A DNA stretch of 64,000 nucleotides from Acephala macrosclerotiorum (Eukaryota > Ascomycota > Leotiomycetes > Helotiales > Mollisiaceae): NCBI GenBank assembly GCA_014904845.1, contig MU119208.1:620001-684000 (forward strand). Reading direction: 5' to 3'. This document shows, piece after piece, positions 48,333 through 58,147 of this stretch. Position 1 is the first letter of the stretch. Every line of letters starts with the position of its first letter. Under the pieces are notes generated by a model that saw nothing but the letters and a program-made list of their open reading frames with translations, was not told the origin of the DNA and did not search any database. The position numbers and the translations under genes were made by a program.

Positions 48333-48914
48333 ATGGCGCTACAGTCATCCGAGGCATTGGAATCCGATGGAACGAGTACCCAATACAACAGGAACTGGCT
48401 CATGTAGAGCCTCATCGCACTCTAGTTTACGCACCTCATTGGGCACGCGATAATATGTATTCCTTCAGATGACCAAGCTCTCAACGGCATCCTGATCACA
48501 ATAACTGGGACAATTCCAACAGCTGGATTTGTTTGTTGGTCGATAGCTGAGCTCAAGGAAAACCTCATGCACTCAATTCTGCTCGGAACTGCATTCTGCA
48601 ATCTAGAAGTACTGGCATATCTTGTCCTGGGACTGGGTGGCCCAAATCATAACTTCAGGGTCTATTGGACGTGGTTTGTCTGACCGACTGTGGTTGAACT
48701 CACGATTTGTGGACTTTGGCTTCTCCTACCCATCAGGGCCGAGAAGAAAAAGAAGCAGGAAGATGTGGGGATGGGAAGTTATGAGGGATTGAGGGGAGAT
48801 GAAGAGGAACAGACATCCGCAGATAAAGCTTTGCAAATGAAGAAAGGGGGACTTGTAGCCTGGATGACAAAGTCATTGATGGTCGAAACCCTAGGGCTAA
48901 AGGCTGAAGAATGA
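48333..48914 (+). pseudogene. Four-helix membrane-protein family, copy D (in-frame stop)
   Basis: A short first exon from the ATG at 48333 can splice (48404-48468) to a long frame: DDQALNGILITI, TIPTAGFVCWSIAELKENL, HSILLGTAFCNLEVLAYLVL, NHNFRVYWTWFV. A TGA at 48681-48683 interrupts exactly where copy B reads SYP. The same frame then resumes with PTVVELTICGLWLLLPI and a charged tail containing EDVGMGSYEG, to a stop at 48914. The close match with B on both sides of the TGA shows it is a lesion rather than a gene end. Confidence 0.6.
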
Positions 48915-49468
48915 ACATGGTGTCTAGAAGGCACATATGGCCGAATTAAAGAACTTGAAGTATGAAGGACAAATATGTTCAAAGGGGAAGATAAATTGAA
49001 TCTAAGTTACAGGTTGACGCAATCTATCAATTGTGGAAGCTAGCGAAAACACGTCTCTTCATCTAGACCAGGGAGAACACTCTGCCCAAAGCTCCAGTTC
49101 ATAAGTTTCCAGATTCATCTCTCGTCTTTGTTCAATTGATTTCCTCTAATGTGGTACCCGAAATGATATTGGAATTAGGAGTGAAGGAACGGGGAGATTC
49201 AAGCCTCGCGCTTCTAGGCCTCTAGTTCGCAGCGCTATGCATGCAAGGACTCCTCCAAACGAAGAGCTTCACTCCGGATCATAATGTAGGGTGGTTTGGA
49301 GACGCTATTTTCGACAATACAGCACACGAGAACATAAACTTTGGCCGACGAATGGACGAGGTACTCTCTTCAATCTCAGCATTGAGCACAGATGCCACAA
49401 TGGAAAATACGGGGGAAAAACTTGTTTGAAGTCCTTCAAACCATATCACAGGCATACCACTAACTCAG

Positions 49469-49762
49469 ATACATCAAGATTTACAACCAAGGCGACGTGA
49501 TTCCAATTTTCTTCGCCTTTTCCGCAATTGCCTGGGGCTGGTCAATATCCCGATCTACTTGGGCTTGGAAGGAGTTTCTGAGACGCGGGCCCGGCGAGTA
49601 ATGTTCTGGTCGCTTTTGAGTGGAATGGTGGGGTTTACATAGACTATCTTAGTGATGGGAGGCAATGGCGCATTTAGAGATACGGTCTTGCTCGCTGTTT
49701 GGCCATTTACGCTCTGCGTTACTGCAGCAGTGGGATCTAAGTATTTCAGCTTGAATGGATGA
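49469..49762 (+). pseudogene. Four-helix membrane-protein family, copy E (remnant)
   Basis: TM2-like VIPIFFAFSAIAWGWSIS ends at a TAA (49599-49601). The next frame has VMFWSLLSGMVGFT, a TAG at 49640-49642, then TILVMGG, VLLAVWPFTLCVTAAVG and a stop at 49760. No convincing N-terminus or tail remains. Confidence 0.4.
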
Positions 49763-50038
49763 ATATGGCGGAAAGAAGAGGTGGTGGAAGCAGGAAAGGC
49801 GAGCTGCAAGGAGAAATCGATATGCTAGGAGGAAAAGCGAAGCCTTAGTTGAGGTCAAATCAAGTACTGAACGAGGGAATTAAATCAAGATAAGCAAGGT
49901 CTAGGATGGCCAAGTAATCAAGGTAGAAGAGAAAGCAAACGTTGGAAGCTTTAAGACGTGTGTGGCAATGTAGAAGTGCCAGATTGTTTCCATATCAAAG
50001 CAAGGCCGATGTCGATGCTTACTTCGAACATCCAAAAG

Positions 50039-50953
50039 CTATGAGCCTTGCTCAACTTGAGTTTCAGCTCTCTCACTCCTCCTCTGCTCCACCCAGACAC
50101 CCAACTCTCTCCAGATCCTCTCCTTCTCCGCCGGTAACAATGTAGCAGCAAGTCCACTCGTACTGCACGCCACAAAGACCTTTGCTCCTTCCCATTTCTC
50201 TCCCTCCTCGATATTTCCCATATTCTCCTCCTCATCCTGCCACCCATACTTGAATTCCTCTTTCTTTATCTTCCTCCCGCGTTTAACTCTCCATACACTC
50301 TCCCAAATACTCTTGCCCACTATGCATACCGATTCCGGTTTATATTTCCTAATCTTCTCTTCGAGAACATGGACACTGGCGTCCATCTCTCCTTTACTCA
50401 ATTCCGAGCCGTTCCTCGTGGGCCTGGCTACAATGTTCGTATTCCCAAGGGAGAACAAGCGTGGCAAATCGCCGTCTTCTTCTGGAGCACATCTCCGCGT
50501 TGTACATCCACTGCTGTGCAATAGCTTCCAAAAGAGATTCGATGGATGTGCATATGCATGTCCCTGTCTCGCGGTCTCGACACCCGGATTTAGTCCGATG
50601 AAGATGCAAATGAGATTCGGGGCAAGGACGTCTTGCAGCTCTGGAAGGTGGGCGTAGACTTCTGGCGGGGCATAGCCGGAAGGTGATCGAGATTTCTTCT
50701 TCGGGGAGGGAGATGGAGTGAGATGTGTGCTCGACTTTCGCTTTGGTTTCAAGAGAGGAGAATTCGTGGTATCTGGGGTCGAGAAGCGAGGATTTCGACG
50801 AGACGGTGAGGGAGATTCGGATTTGATTTTTAGCTTGGGAGAGAACGCGAAATCGGTTATGTTTAATCGGCCTTTGAAGCTTGGAGGAGCTCGCTCTGCA
50901 TCTGCGGAGACACCATTTTCTTCTTCGAACTCCTCGTCCTTTATATCTTCCAT
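50039..50953 (-). CDS. G/T(U)-mismatch-specific DNA glycosylase (TDG/MUG family)
   Basis: One exon, 304 aa from the ATG at 50953. It removes thymine or uracil from G mismatches in base-excision repair. The first 110 residues are Ser/Pro/Lys-rich and disordered with likely nuclear signals (SPKKKSRSP, KPKRKSS). The catalytic domain starts at APPEVYAHLPELQDVL and holds the active-site motif GLNPGVETARQGHAYAHPSNLFWKLL (catalytic Asn in GxNPG), then GNTNIVARPTRNGSELS and the DNA-intercalating-loop region VACSTSGLAA. Upstream of the ATG the frame stays open to 50992 and beyond an AG, so an extra 5' exon is possible. Divergent with the UAP1 gene across about 450 bp. Confidence 0.9.
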   Translation of the reverse strand: MEDIKDEEFEEENGVSADAERAPPSFKGRLNITDFAFSPKLKIKSESPSPSRRNPRFSTPDTTNSPLLKPKRKSSTHLTPSPSPKKKSRSPSGYAPPEVYAHLPELQDVLAPNLICIFIGLNPGVETARQGHAYAHPSNLFWKLLHSSGCTTRRCAPEEDGDLPRLFSLGNTNIVARPTRNGSELSKGEMDASVHVLEEKIRKYKPESVCIVGKSIWESVWRVKRGRKIKKEEFKYGWQDEEENMGNIEEGEKWEGAKVFVACSTSGLAATLLPAEKERIWRELGVWVEQRRSERAETQVEQGS

Positions 50954-51399
50954 TTTGGTCTGCAGCCTTTCGGGTTTATGTGACTCGGTCAAGGGCTGCA
51001 GAAAAGAACGTGGGGTTAGCTCGCATATGCAGGGTATAGCAACGTGGACATTGCCTTCGCAAATGCCGTTCTTTAACCGGCTGAATGACTCTTCTTTGAT
51101 GTTTTCAGAGCATTTACCTCTCGAAGGAACTCAGGGAAGCATGTGGTATCGTTCGTGCTCGTAATTCGTATCTTTGTGGCCAGCACGACGTCGAAAAAAG
51201 GAGGTGGCTTCGTTGTCTAGCGAGCAAGGGTCAGCTATTGACATACTTGCTTATTTTGGCGGGGCTGAAAGCTATAATAAGCCCACCCTCTTCCAGCAAC
51301 CAACTCGTATATAACATATTCACTGACCCAAAACTCGTTCCATTACTCCAATTCTCGTATACTATTCTCCTTGCACTCACCCATAACCAAATACCCAAC
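50954..51399. other. Divergent promoter region, DNA glycosylase / UAP1
   Basis: 446 bp between two outward-facing start codons; no gene of its own. Confidence 0.45.
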
Positions 51400-52993
51400 A
51401 TGCAAGCCGTCAAGAGCGCCCTCGATAAGCTTCACATTGACGGGGGTAGCAAAGAAGAAGCTGCCCCGCCAAAGGAGCCCAGCGCGAGTGAGCTTCAAGA
51501 ACTGAAGGAAAAGTACGAAAAAGCAGGGCAAGAACAGGTTTTCGCATTCTACGACGAACTCAGCGTGCCTGAAAAAGCTGTCCTCTACGAACAACTCTCT
51601 GGCTTCGACCCAGAACACATCAACAAGATCACCGATCGCGCCCTCAACCCTCCCAAAACCGAAGATGCAGGAAAGGAGACGGGCCTCGAGCCACTCCCAG
51701 ACTCTGCGACTGCGTCTATTCTCGATTCAAAGCCAGAGGATATCGAGAAGTGGTATCAATCAGGTCTTGACTTGATTGCGGAGAATAAAGTCGGTGTGGT
51801 GCTTATGGCAGGTGGCCAGGGAACACGTTTGGGAAGCTCTGCTCCTAAGGGATGCTTCGACATCGGTCTTCCCTCCTCGAAATCACTTTTCCAAATCCAA
51901 GCAGAGCGAATCCACAAGGTCGAACTGCTGGCACAGAAGAAGGCTGGAGGGGACAAGAAGGTCGTGGTTCCTTGGTATGTCATGACCAGTGGACCTACGA
52001 GAGGACCTACGGAGCAATACTTCCAGGAGAACAACTATTTTGGTCTGCAGAAGGAGAATATCATCATTTTCGAGCAGGGCGTCCTGCCTTGTATCTCAAA
52101 TGAGGGCAAGATTCTGTTGGAGAGCAAGGGCAAGGTCGCTGTGGCTCCTGATGGAAATGGAGGTATTTACCAGGCTTTGGTCACATCGAACGTTATGGAA
52201 GATATGCGAAAACGAGGTATTCAGCACATTCACGCTTACTGCGTGGATAACTGCTTGGTCAAGGTTGCAGACCCAGTCTTCATTGGCTTCGCCGCATCCA
52301 AGGACGTCGATATCGCCACCAAGGTCGTGCGAAAGCGTAATGCTACCGAGTCTGTCGGTCTCATTCTGCTCAAGAACAACAAGCCCGACGTTGTGGAGTA
52401 CTCAGAGATTGACAAGGAGACTGCTGAGGCCAAGGACCAAAAGCAGCCCGATGTTCTGAAGTTCAGAGCTGCGAACATCGTCAATCACTACTACTCTTTC
52501 CGCTTCCTCGAGTCTATCCCAGACTGGGCTCACAAGCTTCCGCACCATGTTGCACGCAAGAAGATCCCATATGTTGACACAAACACGGGAACTACGATCA
52601 AGCCTGAGAAACCGAATGGCATCAAGCTCGAGCAATTCGTTTTCGACTGCTTCCCAATGTTGGAGCTTAAGCAATTTGCTTGTATGGAGGTGAAGCGTGA
52701 GGATGAATTCTCTCCTTTGAAAAACGCTAGAGGCACTGGTGAAGACGATCCGGATACCAGCAAGAAGGATATCATGAGCCAGGGTGAGAGATGGGTCAAA
52801 GCTGCTGGTGGAACTGTGGTTAGTGAGGGCAGTGAAGAAGGTGTTGAGATTTCTCCTTTGATCAGCTACGTATGTTGCCATCCACCTGATTGAGAAGCTT
52901 CTGCTAACGTGATGATAGGGTGGAGAAGGACTTGAGAAGCTCAAGGGCAAGACCATCAAGGCTCCTGCCGTTTTGGAAAAGGAGCTGTCTTAG
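51400..52993 (+). CDS. UAP1: UDP-N-acetylglucosamine pyrophosphorylase
   Basis: Exons 51400..52869 and 52919..52993, 514 aa; intron 52870-52918 (GTATGT...ATAG), phase 0. It makes UDP-GlcNAc from UTP and GlcNAc-1-phosphate, the last step toward chitin, N-glycan and GPI precursors, in the cytosol. Nucleotide-binding loop [17 protein letters not shown] at about 136. Also visible are [14 protein letters not shown], the substrate-binding [31 protein letters not shown] and [12 protein letters not shown], all typical of eukaryotic UAP1/QRI1. The ATG at 51400 opens the conserved length; an in-frame Met at 51238 would add an unrelated hydrophobic leader. Confidence 0.96.
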
Positions 52994-53383
52994 ACTGTTG
53001 TCTAGCATGGTGTTCATGATTATGATGAGACGATAAAAATCGGATTAGGTTTTCGGGATAAAATGGATTTCTCGATGGTTTGAATTGCGAGCATGATCAA
53101 TCGCATTCCTATTCTGTTTTGCAACTTGCGAAGTTCAGTGGAATACACGTGACTACTACCAAGTGGTATATATTATTATGTTGAGGAATCTGCAGTACCG
53201 CAATCCTTCTTGAGTAAGAAGTCCGGCCGGTCCAACATTGGTCCTGTTGGGATTTTTTCCAACTCCGAAGAACAAAGTCCGAGACCAAGTCAAGCAGGAG
53301 TGGCACCAATCTGTAGGCTGAGACCCTCTTTCGAATTGTTTCCTAATCTCCGTCATAGGACAAACACCACAGGGACAACAATG

Positions 53384-53402
53384 TTCTAGAACCCTTCTTG
53401 AA
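53384..53402. promoter_or_regulatory. Heat-shock-element-like array
   Basis: TTC-TA-GAA-CCC-TTC-TT-GAA: four alternating TTC/GAA units, the form of a heat-shock factor site except for a 3-bp central gap. The next gene it could serve is not identified. Confidence 0.25.
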
Positions 53403-53529
53403 GCCTTTCCAAGCCAGACTAAGCTTGTAGCCCGATTTAGCACCCAAAATGTTAAGATGTAAGGTACGTCCGTTCCTGAACGGTTTCTGGGGAGAATCCG
53501 CAATGACTTCAAGCCAAAATATTCCAGAT

Positions 53530-53628
53530 GCTTTAGAACATTCTACTCCCACTCTCGAAGGTCATGCCTCCTTCTCAGTTCCCCACAATGAAGTAGCACC
53601 CAAACTTTAAGGCGCTTTAGAACATTCT
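53530..53628. repeat. 15-bp direct repeat GCTTTAGAACATTCT, two copies
   Basis: Identical copies at 53530-53544 and 53614-53628. Their core TAGAACATT also occurs inverted near 53382-53390. Each copy contains a GAAnnTTC unit. Confidence 0.6.
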
Positions 53629-54362
53629 CAACCTTCTGGTACGCCTTCCATCACCAATTCCGCCTAACGACGAAGAAGCGCGACAACACGGCAATGTACA
53701 TTGAGGATCTCGCCAACTTGACGATGATGAAGCAGAGGTACACCCACGGCCGGCACCATATCGAGACCGAGAAGAGCCGGAAGAGCAGCAGCAAAAGGAG
53801 AAGGCAGTGAAAGCGATAAGCGATGATAATAGCGGCAATGGTGATATGGAACGTGAGAAATGGGGAGAAGGAGCGGCGGGACTAGGGCGAGGCTGAGAAG
53901 GAACGAAAATGTGCAGATGATTAACCTTCCGTACTCTAGGCCAGAATTTAGTGTCCACGGTTGAGGCGTTGCTCTATCTCACGTACCTTCCTATTATCTG
54001 GTGCTTTTTTCTTCTTCTATCTCTTGTCGTTCCCCTAGAATTCCGTGGAAGATGGTGGGTTCAAAGGAAGTTGCCAACACTGGACACCACTCAAATCGAC
54101 AGTAGCCATTGCAAATGAATGGAAGTAAGAAGAGGGAAAATCGTCCCTGCAAAATGCTGATATTCAGGGCCTGAGATTTCAAAGCAGGAGATACAGAAGG
54201 TTTATATGGCCGGCCCACAGGTAACGGTGAACGAAGATTGGCCCGTCCTCCCATTTTGCCCTTTGTACCCATGTACGGCCCACAACTGCCATTGCATCAT
54301 TGCAAGTCCCAGGGAATCAGAAAGAAATGGCACATCGCATGAAAAGCCTCTCCCGTCTCCTC

Positions 54363-54608
54363 TCAAAGCGCTGTGAACCATGCCATCGCCAACATCTCGT
54401 TACCTAGCCTTCTCACCCTGACCGACGATCTCGTGGGCCATTGTCCTGATGTAGTGGCAGAGCCTTCCTTACTCCTCAATTCGTCTTTGATTCGTTCGTG
54501 CTCCTTCGATATCCGATAGACGAAGTTCCTACACAAGTCGTTGCTCCGCAATCCGTCGCTTCTCGTCATCATCTCCTCGACCTGTCTCCGTCTCGGCTGC
54601 GAGTCCAT
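54363..54608 (-). CDS. Possible small charged protein (weak call)
   Basis: 81 aa from the ATG at 54608: MDSQPRRRQVEEMMTRSDG, then a charged helix (FVYRISKEHERIKDELRSKE). The frame is open 15 codons upstream to a TTTGCAG acceptor. A donor exists after an ATG at 54715, but joining it puts the frame out of phase. I do not recognise a family; it may be the 3' exon of a larger or broken gene. Confidence 0.2.
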   Translation of the reverse strand: MDSQPRRRQVEEMMTRSDGLRSNDLCRNFVYRISKEHERIKDELRSKEGSATTSGQWPTRSSVRVRRLGNEMLAMAWFTAL

Positions 54609-55038
54609 CAAAGCGGCAGAGGGAGTGGTGTCGAGCTGGTACGGGAACTGCAAAAAGATTTGGCAATAGCTCTAGTATTCGAAAGGATCGGGGGTGACTG
54701 ACTTGTTGTTCATGATGAAGGGTGTATGCGTTCAAGGAAGGGAGAGGGAAGGGGATTTCTCAGTAAGTTGCGAGGTTTGAATGTGAACACCGGCGTGATC
54801 CATCCACTACCGCACACGATGCTGTAGACCTGAAGGTGGTACCTTGGTGAAATTGGCTTGGGGATTCGCCTATGTTGTTCGTGGAAGAGATCGATGGAAG
54901 CAATCGGCATGAATGCGACTAGCCTGTTTGCAAGAGGAGACGACGATGAAGCAAGTCTTTGCAGATGTCCGCACCTTGCAAACACTTGCGAGAAAGGGTC
55001 GAAAGAGGAAGATGCATATCAAATATGAAGGCAATTGT

Positions 55039-55740
55039 TCAGTCTTTCCTTACCTTCCGGCGTGTAGTCTTGGCTCGTTGTCTCTTTGGTGCGCCCTGAG
55101 GGTTTGCAGAGCTCCCGGTTGCTGCAATATTGTTTGCAACGTTGCGCCCAGGTCTTTGTCGGAGTATACTTTTGGAGAGATTCGCAGAAGCTGTCACGGT
55201 TGGGTCCTCAGTTATGCTAGGAACAAGTGGTCGTGTCCGCTGGCTGCTGTGTGAAGTTCCGCCAACAGGCGAATGTTGGGATTCTGCTGCATCGACAGAG
55301 ATGTTTGGTCGTCGCCGAGGCCTCATTCGGTTGTTCCCAGCAGCTTTGGAAGCTTTCGGTGAGTCTTGCCCTCTGCCACTCAAGGTATTGTGGAACGTTC
55401 CTTGCACCTGAGAATCGTGATCGTTAACTTCGATCTCTGTCCGGTCCTGAGTCCGCTGCTTCCTCTTGTCCGCATCTTCCCGCAGACGTCTGAAGGATTC
55501 GTGCCATTGGGAATCGTAGAGTCGCAGTAGAGTCTTCAGGTTCCGCAGTCGATAACGTAAGACCTTTCCACTTTCAGATTCCTCGTCACCAGTCAAAAAT
55601 ATCGACAACTTGTCCGCCAATTGAAGATAATCTTCCTTCTGCCGCTGAAATTCCAACGCTCGCAGAGTTTGTAAAGTTTCGTAGAGGTTGTAGCTTCCTT
55701 AAAGGAGCTCGTAGAAGCTATCGTATGGGATGGAAGCCAT
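55039..55740 (-). pseudogene. Gene of unknown function with an early in-frame stop
   Basis: The ATG at 55740 reads MASIPYDSFYELL, then TAA (55699-55701), then the same frame stays open for about 220 codons: GSYNLYETLQTLRALEFQRQ, a helix-rich charged region (YRLRNLKTLLRLYDSQWHES), and a disordered Arg/Ser/Pro-rich end to 55039. The peptide pattern runs smoothly across the stop, and there is no GT before it that could remove it by splicing. The last codons (RRK, then GTAAGG) could be a donor to a further exon. Either a recent nonsense mutation, a sequence error or programmed readthrough. Family not recognised. Confidence 0.5.
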
Positions 55741-56397
55741 AGGGGGGGGACCGGGGAAGATCACGGTTCAGGTGGCGGTGAAGCCTCCCACCGATCGCAA
55801 TTGAGTCAATGGTGGCTCTGGTTTTGTGCTGTAGTTAGCTGAATCCCCAAGACAGTCGTTCATAATTCACAGGCTCGTGGAAGGCACCGCAGATAGGTGT
55901 TGATTGCTCAAGTCGAGGATCGTTCGTTGTGGAGACATTCAGAAGAATCAAACAACATCCCCGCCAGTGGAGGAGGGCTTGAAGGGAAATTTTTCATCGC
56001 TCACAAGTAGAACACGCGATGAAATCAATAAAACAGAATTGCAGAATAAGGCTCTTGCCGATTCCTACATTTAAAGGATGGAACGATGGATGGATAGACG
56101 CTAGGAGTGTTTAACGCGGTGGAGGGAAGTCTTCAGGAGCTGTAGTGGGGCGATGACGTGCGCGGGGTACGACAGTACTTCAAAACCGACTTCATGATTT
56201 CAAAGAGAACGACACCAGAAAAATCACTTTTTATTGTGTTCTATACTCTCATAGTCCCCTAGAATCGCCAATTTCCCCCAAAAACCTCAGCTTTGACTTT
56301 CCTCTTGAATTGTCCCTCGGTGTTATGGCGACGGGATGCCCTTTACAGTACAAGTCAGTTACCCCACCATCTCCAAAACAATATCTCACAACGTACC
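55741..56397. other. Intergenic, no gene seen
   Basis: About 650 bp upstream of the interrupted gene and downstream of the next minus-strand gene; no coding signal. Confidence 0.4.
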
Positions 56398-57141
56398 TTA
56401 CAAGACACCAAGACCGCGGAGCACCTCGATAACAGCAGCCGCAATGCTCCCAACAGCCGTAATGCCTGCCAGCAAGCCCTTAGCCCATTGGCGACGTTCC
56501 TTTGGCTCTCCAATGATAACGCTCTTACTACAGAAACATCAGCAAGTTGAAGGTATCGAGTGCCAAGATACTTACACGTTCAGGCCGATGCCACCAAGCT
56601 TTTCCTTGACGTTCTCCTCGATATTCTCTTTGAAAGACTCAAGAGACTGGCCCTGATGCCAGGCATAAGTCCCACTTTCCACTATCTCCTTCGCATACTG
56701 TAGAATTTCCTTCGTTTCGGCGGAGTTTATCTTGCCGGTGTGCTCCAGTGCGATGAACGTAGGAGCGTCTCCTTTAACGGTGGACCCCAAAATCTCAATG
56801 TCGACCTTGAGAGTCGCTTTCACAATCACAGTATCGATAGAGTAGTCAGGGCGATCCAGGTCCCGGATTTCTGGTGATGCGCTTGGTCCTCCGAGTTCCG
56901 CGGGTCTTGTAGGGCTGTCGAGGACGGGACCTGCGAATTCAGAAGGGAGGACTAGGGACAGGCCTGCTTCCTCTATACTTGATTGAAATTTGGCGAGATC
57001 AGATGGATTGTCGAAATCGAGACTTGCGAATTTCTTCATAATTGATTTAAGTTTCTTAAAATCAGATGGATTGTTAACGCCGAGAATTTGGAGCGGACGA
57101 TCGACATCGCCCTTTCTAATGTTGAGAAGTACTTTCGACAT
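56398..57141 (-). CDS. Protein of unknown function with a C-terminal membrane helix
   Basis: Model complement(56398..56527, 56576..57141), 231 aa; intron 56528-56575 (GTAAGT...GTAG) in phase. The N-terminal part is mixed charged (LNIRKGDVDRPLQILGVNN, DFKKLKSIMKKFASLDFDN), with a beta-like middle (DYSIDTVIVKATLKVDIEILG, APTFIALEHTGKI), an amphipathic helix (ETKEILQYAKEIVESGTYAW, SFKENIEENVKEKLGGI), and a hydrophobic end GLLAGITAVGSIAAAVIEVL close to the C-terminus. That end could anchor it in a membrane or insert as a peptide. No signal peptide. Family not recognised. The splice and helix pattern make it a likely real gene. Confidence 0.72.
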
Positions 57142-58147
57142 TGTGCAGAAGATAGGGTTGGAATTTGAATGATTATCGCTGTTTTAGTTGATAGAGATTT
57201 GTGATTGTTGTGAGGAGGAAGGAGGTGGGAAGAAAATTTATGTAAGGGAGGGGGCTTTTGTAGTGGGGTTACAGCTGCTGCTGCCCCGCGGTGATACTCT
57301 CCACAGCAGCAGGGCGTTTGATGGACATACCACTTGTAGACTTATAGTGTAGCGAGGCTTTATCTCGGTCTTTATCTTCGACATTTGGGAAACTCTCAAA
57401 CTAGCTTGGTTCCTAAACTTGTCGAGATAACAAAAACTTAACTCCCGTAAATCATCAATCTCGAATCCACCCCTTAGGCGTCCGCTCCCCAGTTCGCGTT
57501 TCAGCCCTCCAAGTACCAGGCCTGTGGAATCTTGGACCTCGCCACCGACTTCGCGCACCAATCATATCCTCTCCTGTTTCTCCATCTTTCAACGGTCATA
57601 AGGTAGAATTCGTTGTGGCTGCGGATATATGAAATCCCCCCTGCAGTTGTCGTGGCGCAATCTGATAAACAATCTATGACGTCGCCACAGGTTAGGTCAA
57701 GCTAGGCTCAATAAGTACTAGCTTGAGGCGGAGTGCAGCTGTGGCGCTTTCAATCCTTCTCTTCATTGGGCAATATTGAGAAGGCGGAAATATCAAGGTG
57801 GGATTCAAAAATGATTTTCTGGTACTGCGCCGTGGAATGATTTGCACAAAAAAGGTGTGCTTGTAATCAACTGCTCTGTCTGGCAACCGCGGACAGATGA
57901 CAGACTGCTGATTATCTTCTTGGCATGCCGTAGGGCAGACCGTCAGGCAAACGGATCGCCAGCAAAGTATGATGATAAGGGATAAGTGGGGCAAGCGGGC
58001 GAGATGGGATGAGTATAATATAAGCTTAAGTCTTGGTAGGAACGCCTCTGAAACATTATTGACTATCTAATCATTCCATCTTCCACCTTCAATATTTTTG
58101 TTTCTTGAAGATTATTTATTGGATCAGGACCTGGACTTGGAATCAAG
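57142..58147. other. Divergent promoter region, no gene seen
   Basis: 1 kb between a minus-strand start (57141) and a plus-strand start (58148). A TATAATATAAG stretch at about 58013-58023 lies some 125 bp before the latter start and may be its TATA element. Confidence 0.45.

Larger units (their letters stand above)
52994..54362. other. Gene-poor stretch with heat-shock-like dyads
   Basis: About 1.4 kb without a supportable gene. It contains a repeated 15-bp element (listed) and an Arg/Ser-rich minus-strand frame (53617..53958) of simple composition. Confidence 0.4.

Noticed and set aside
53617..53958. Ser/Arg-rich minus-strand frame
   Set aside because: Simple composition only; a gene cannot be supported.
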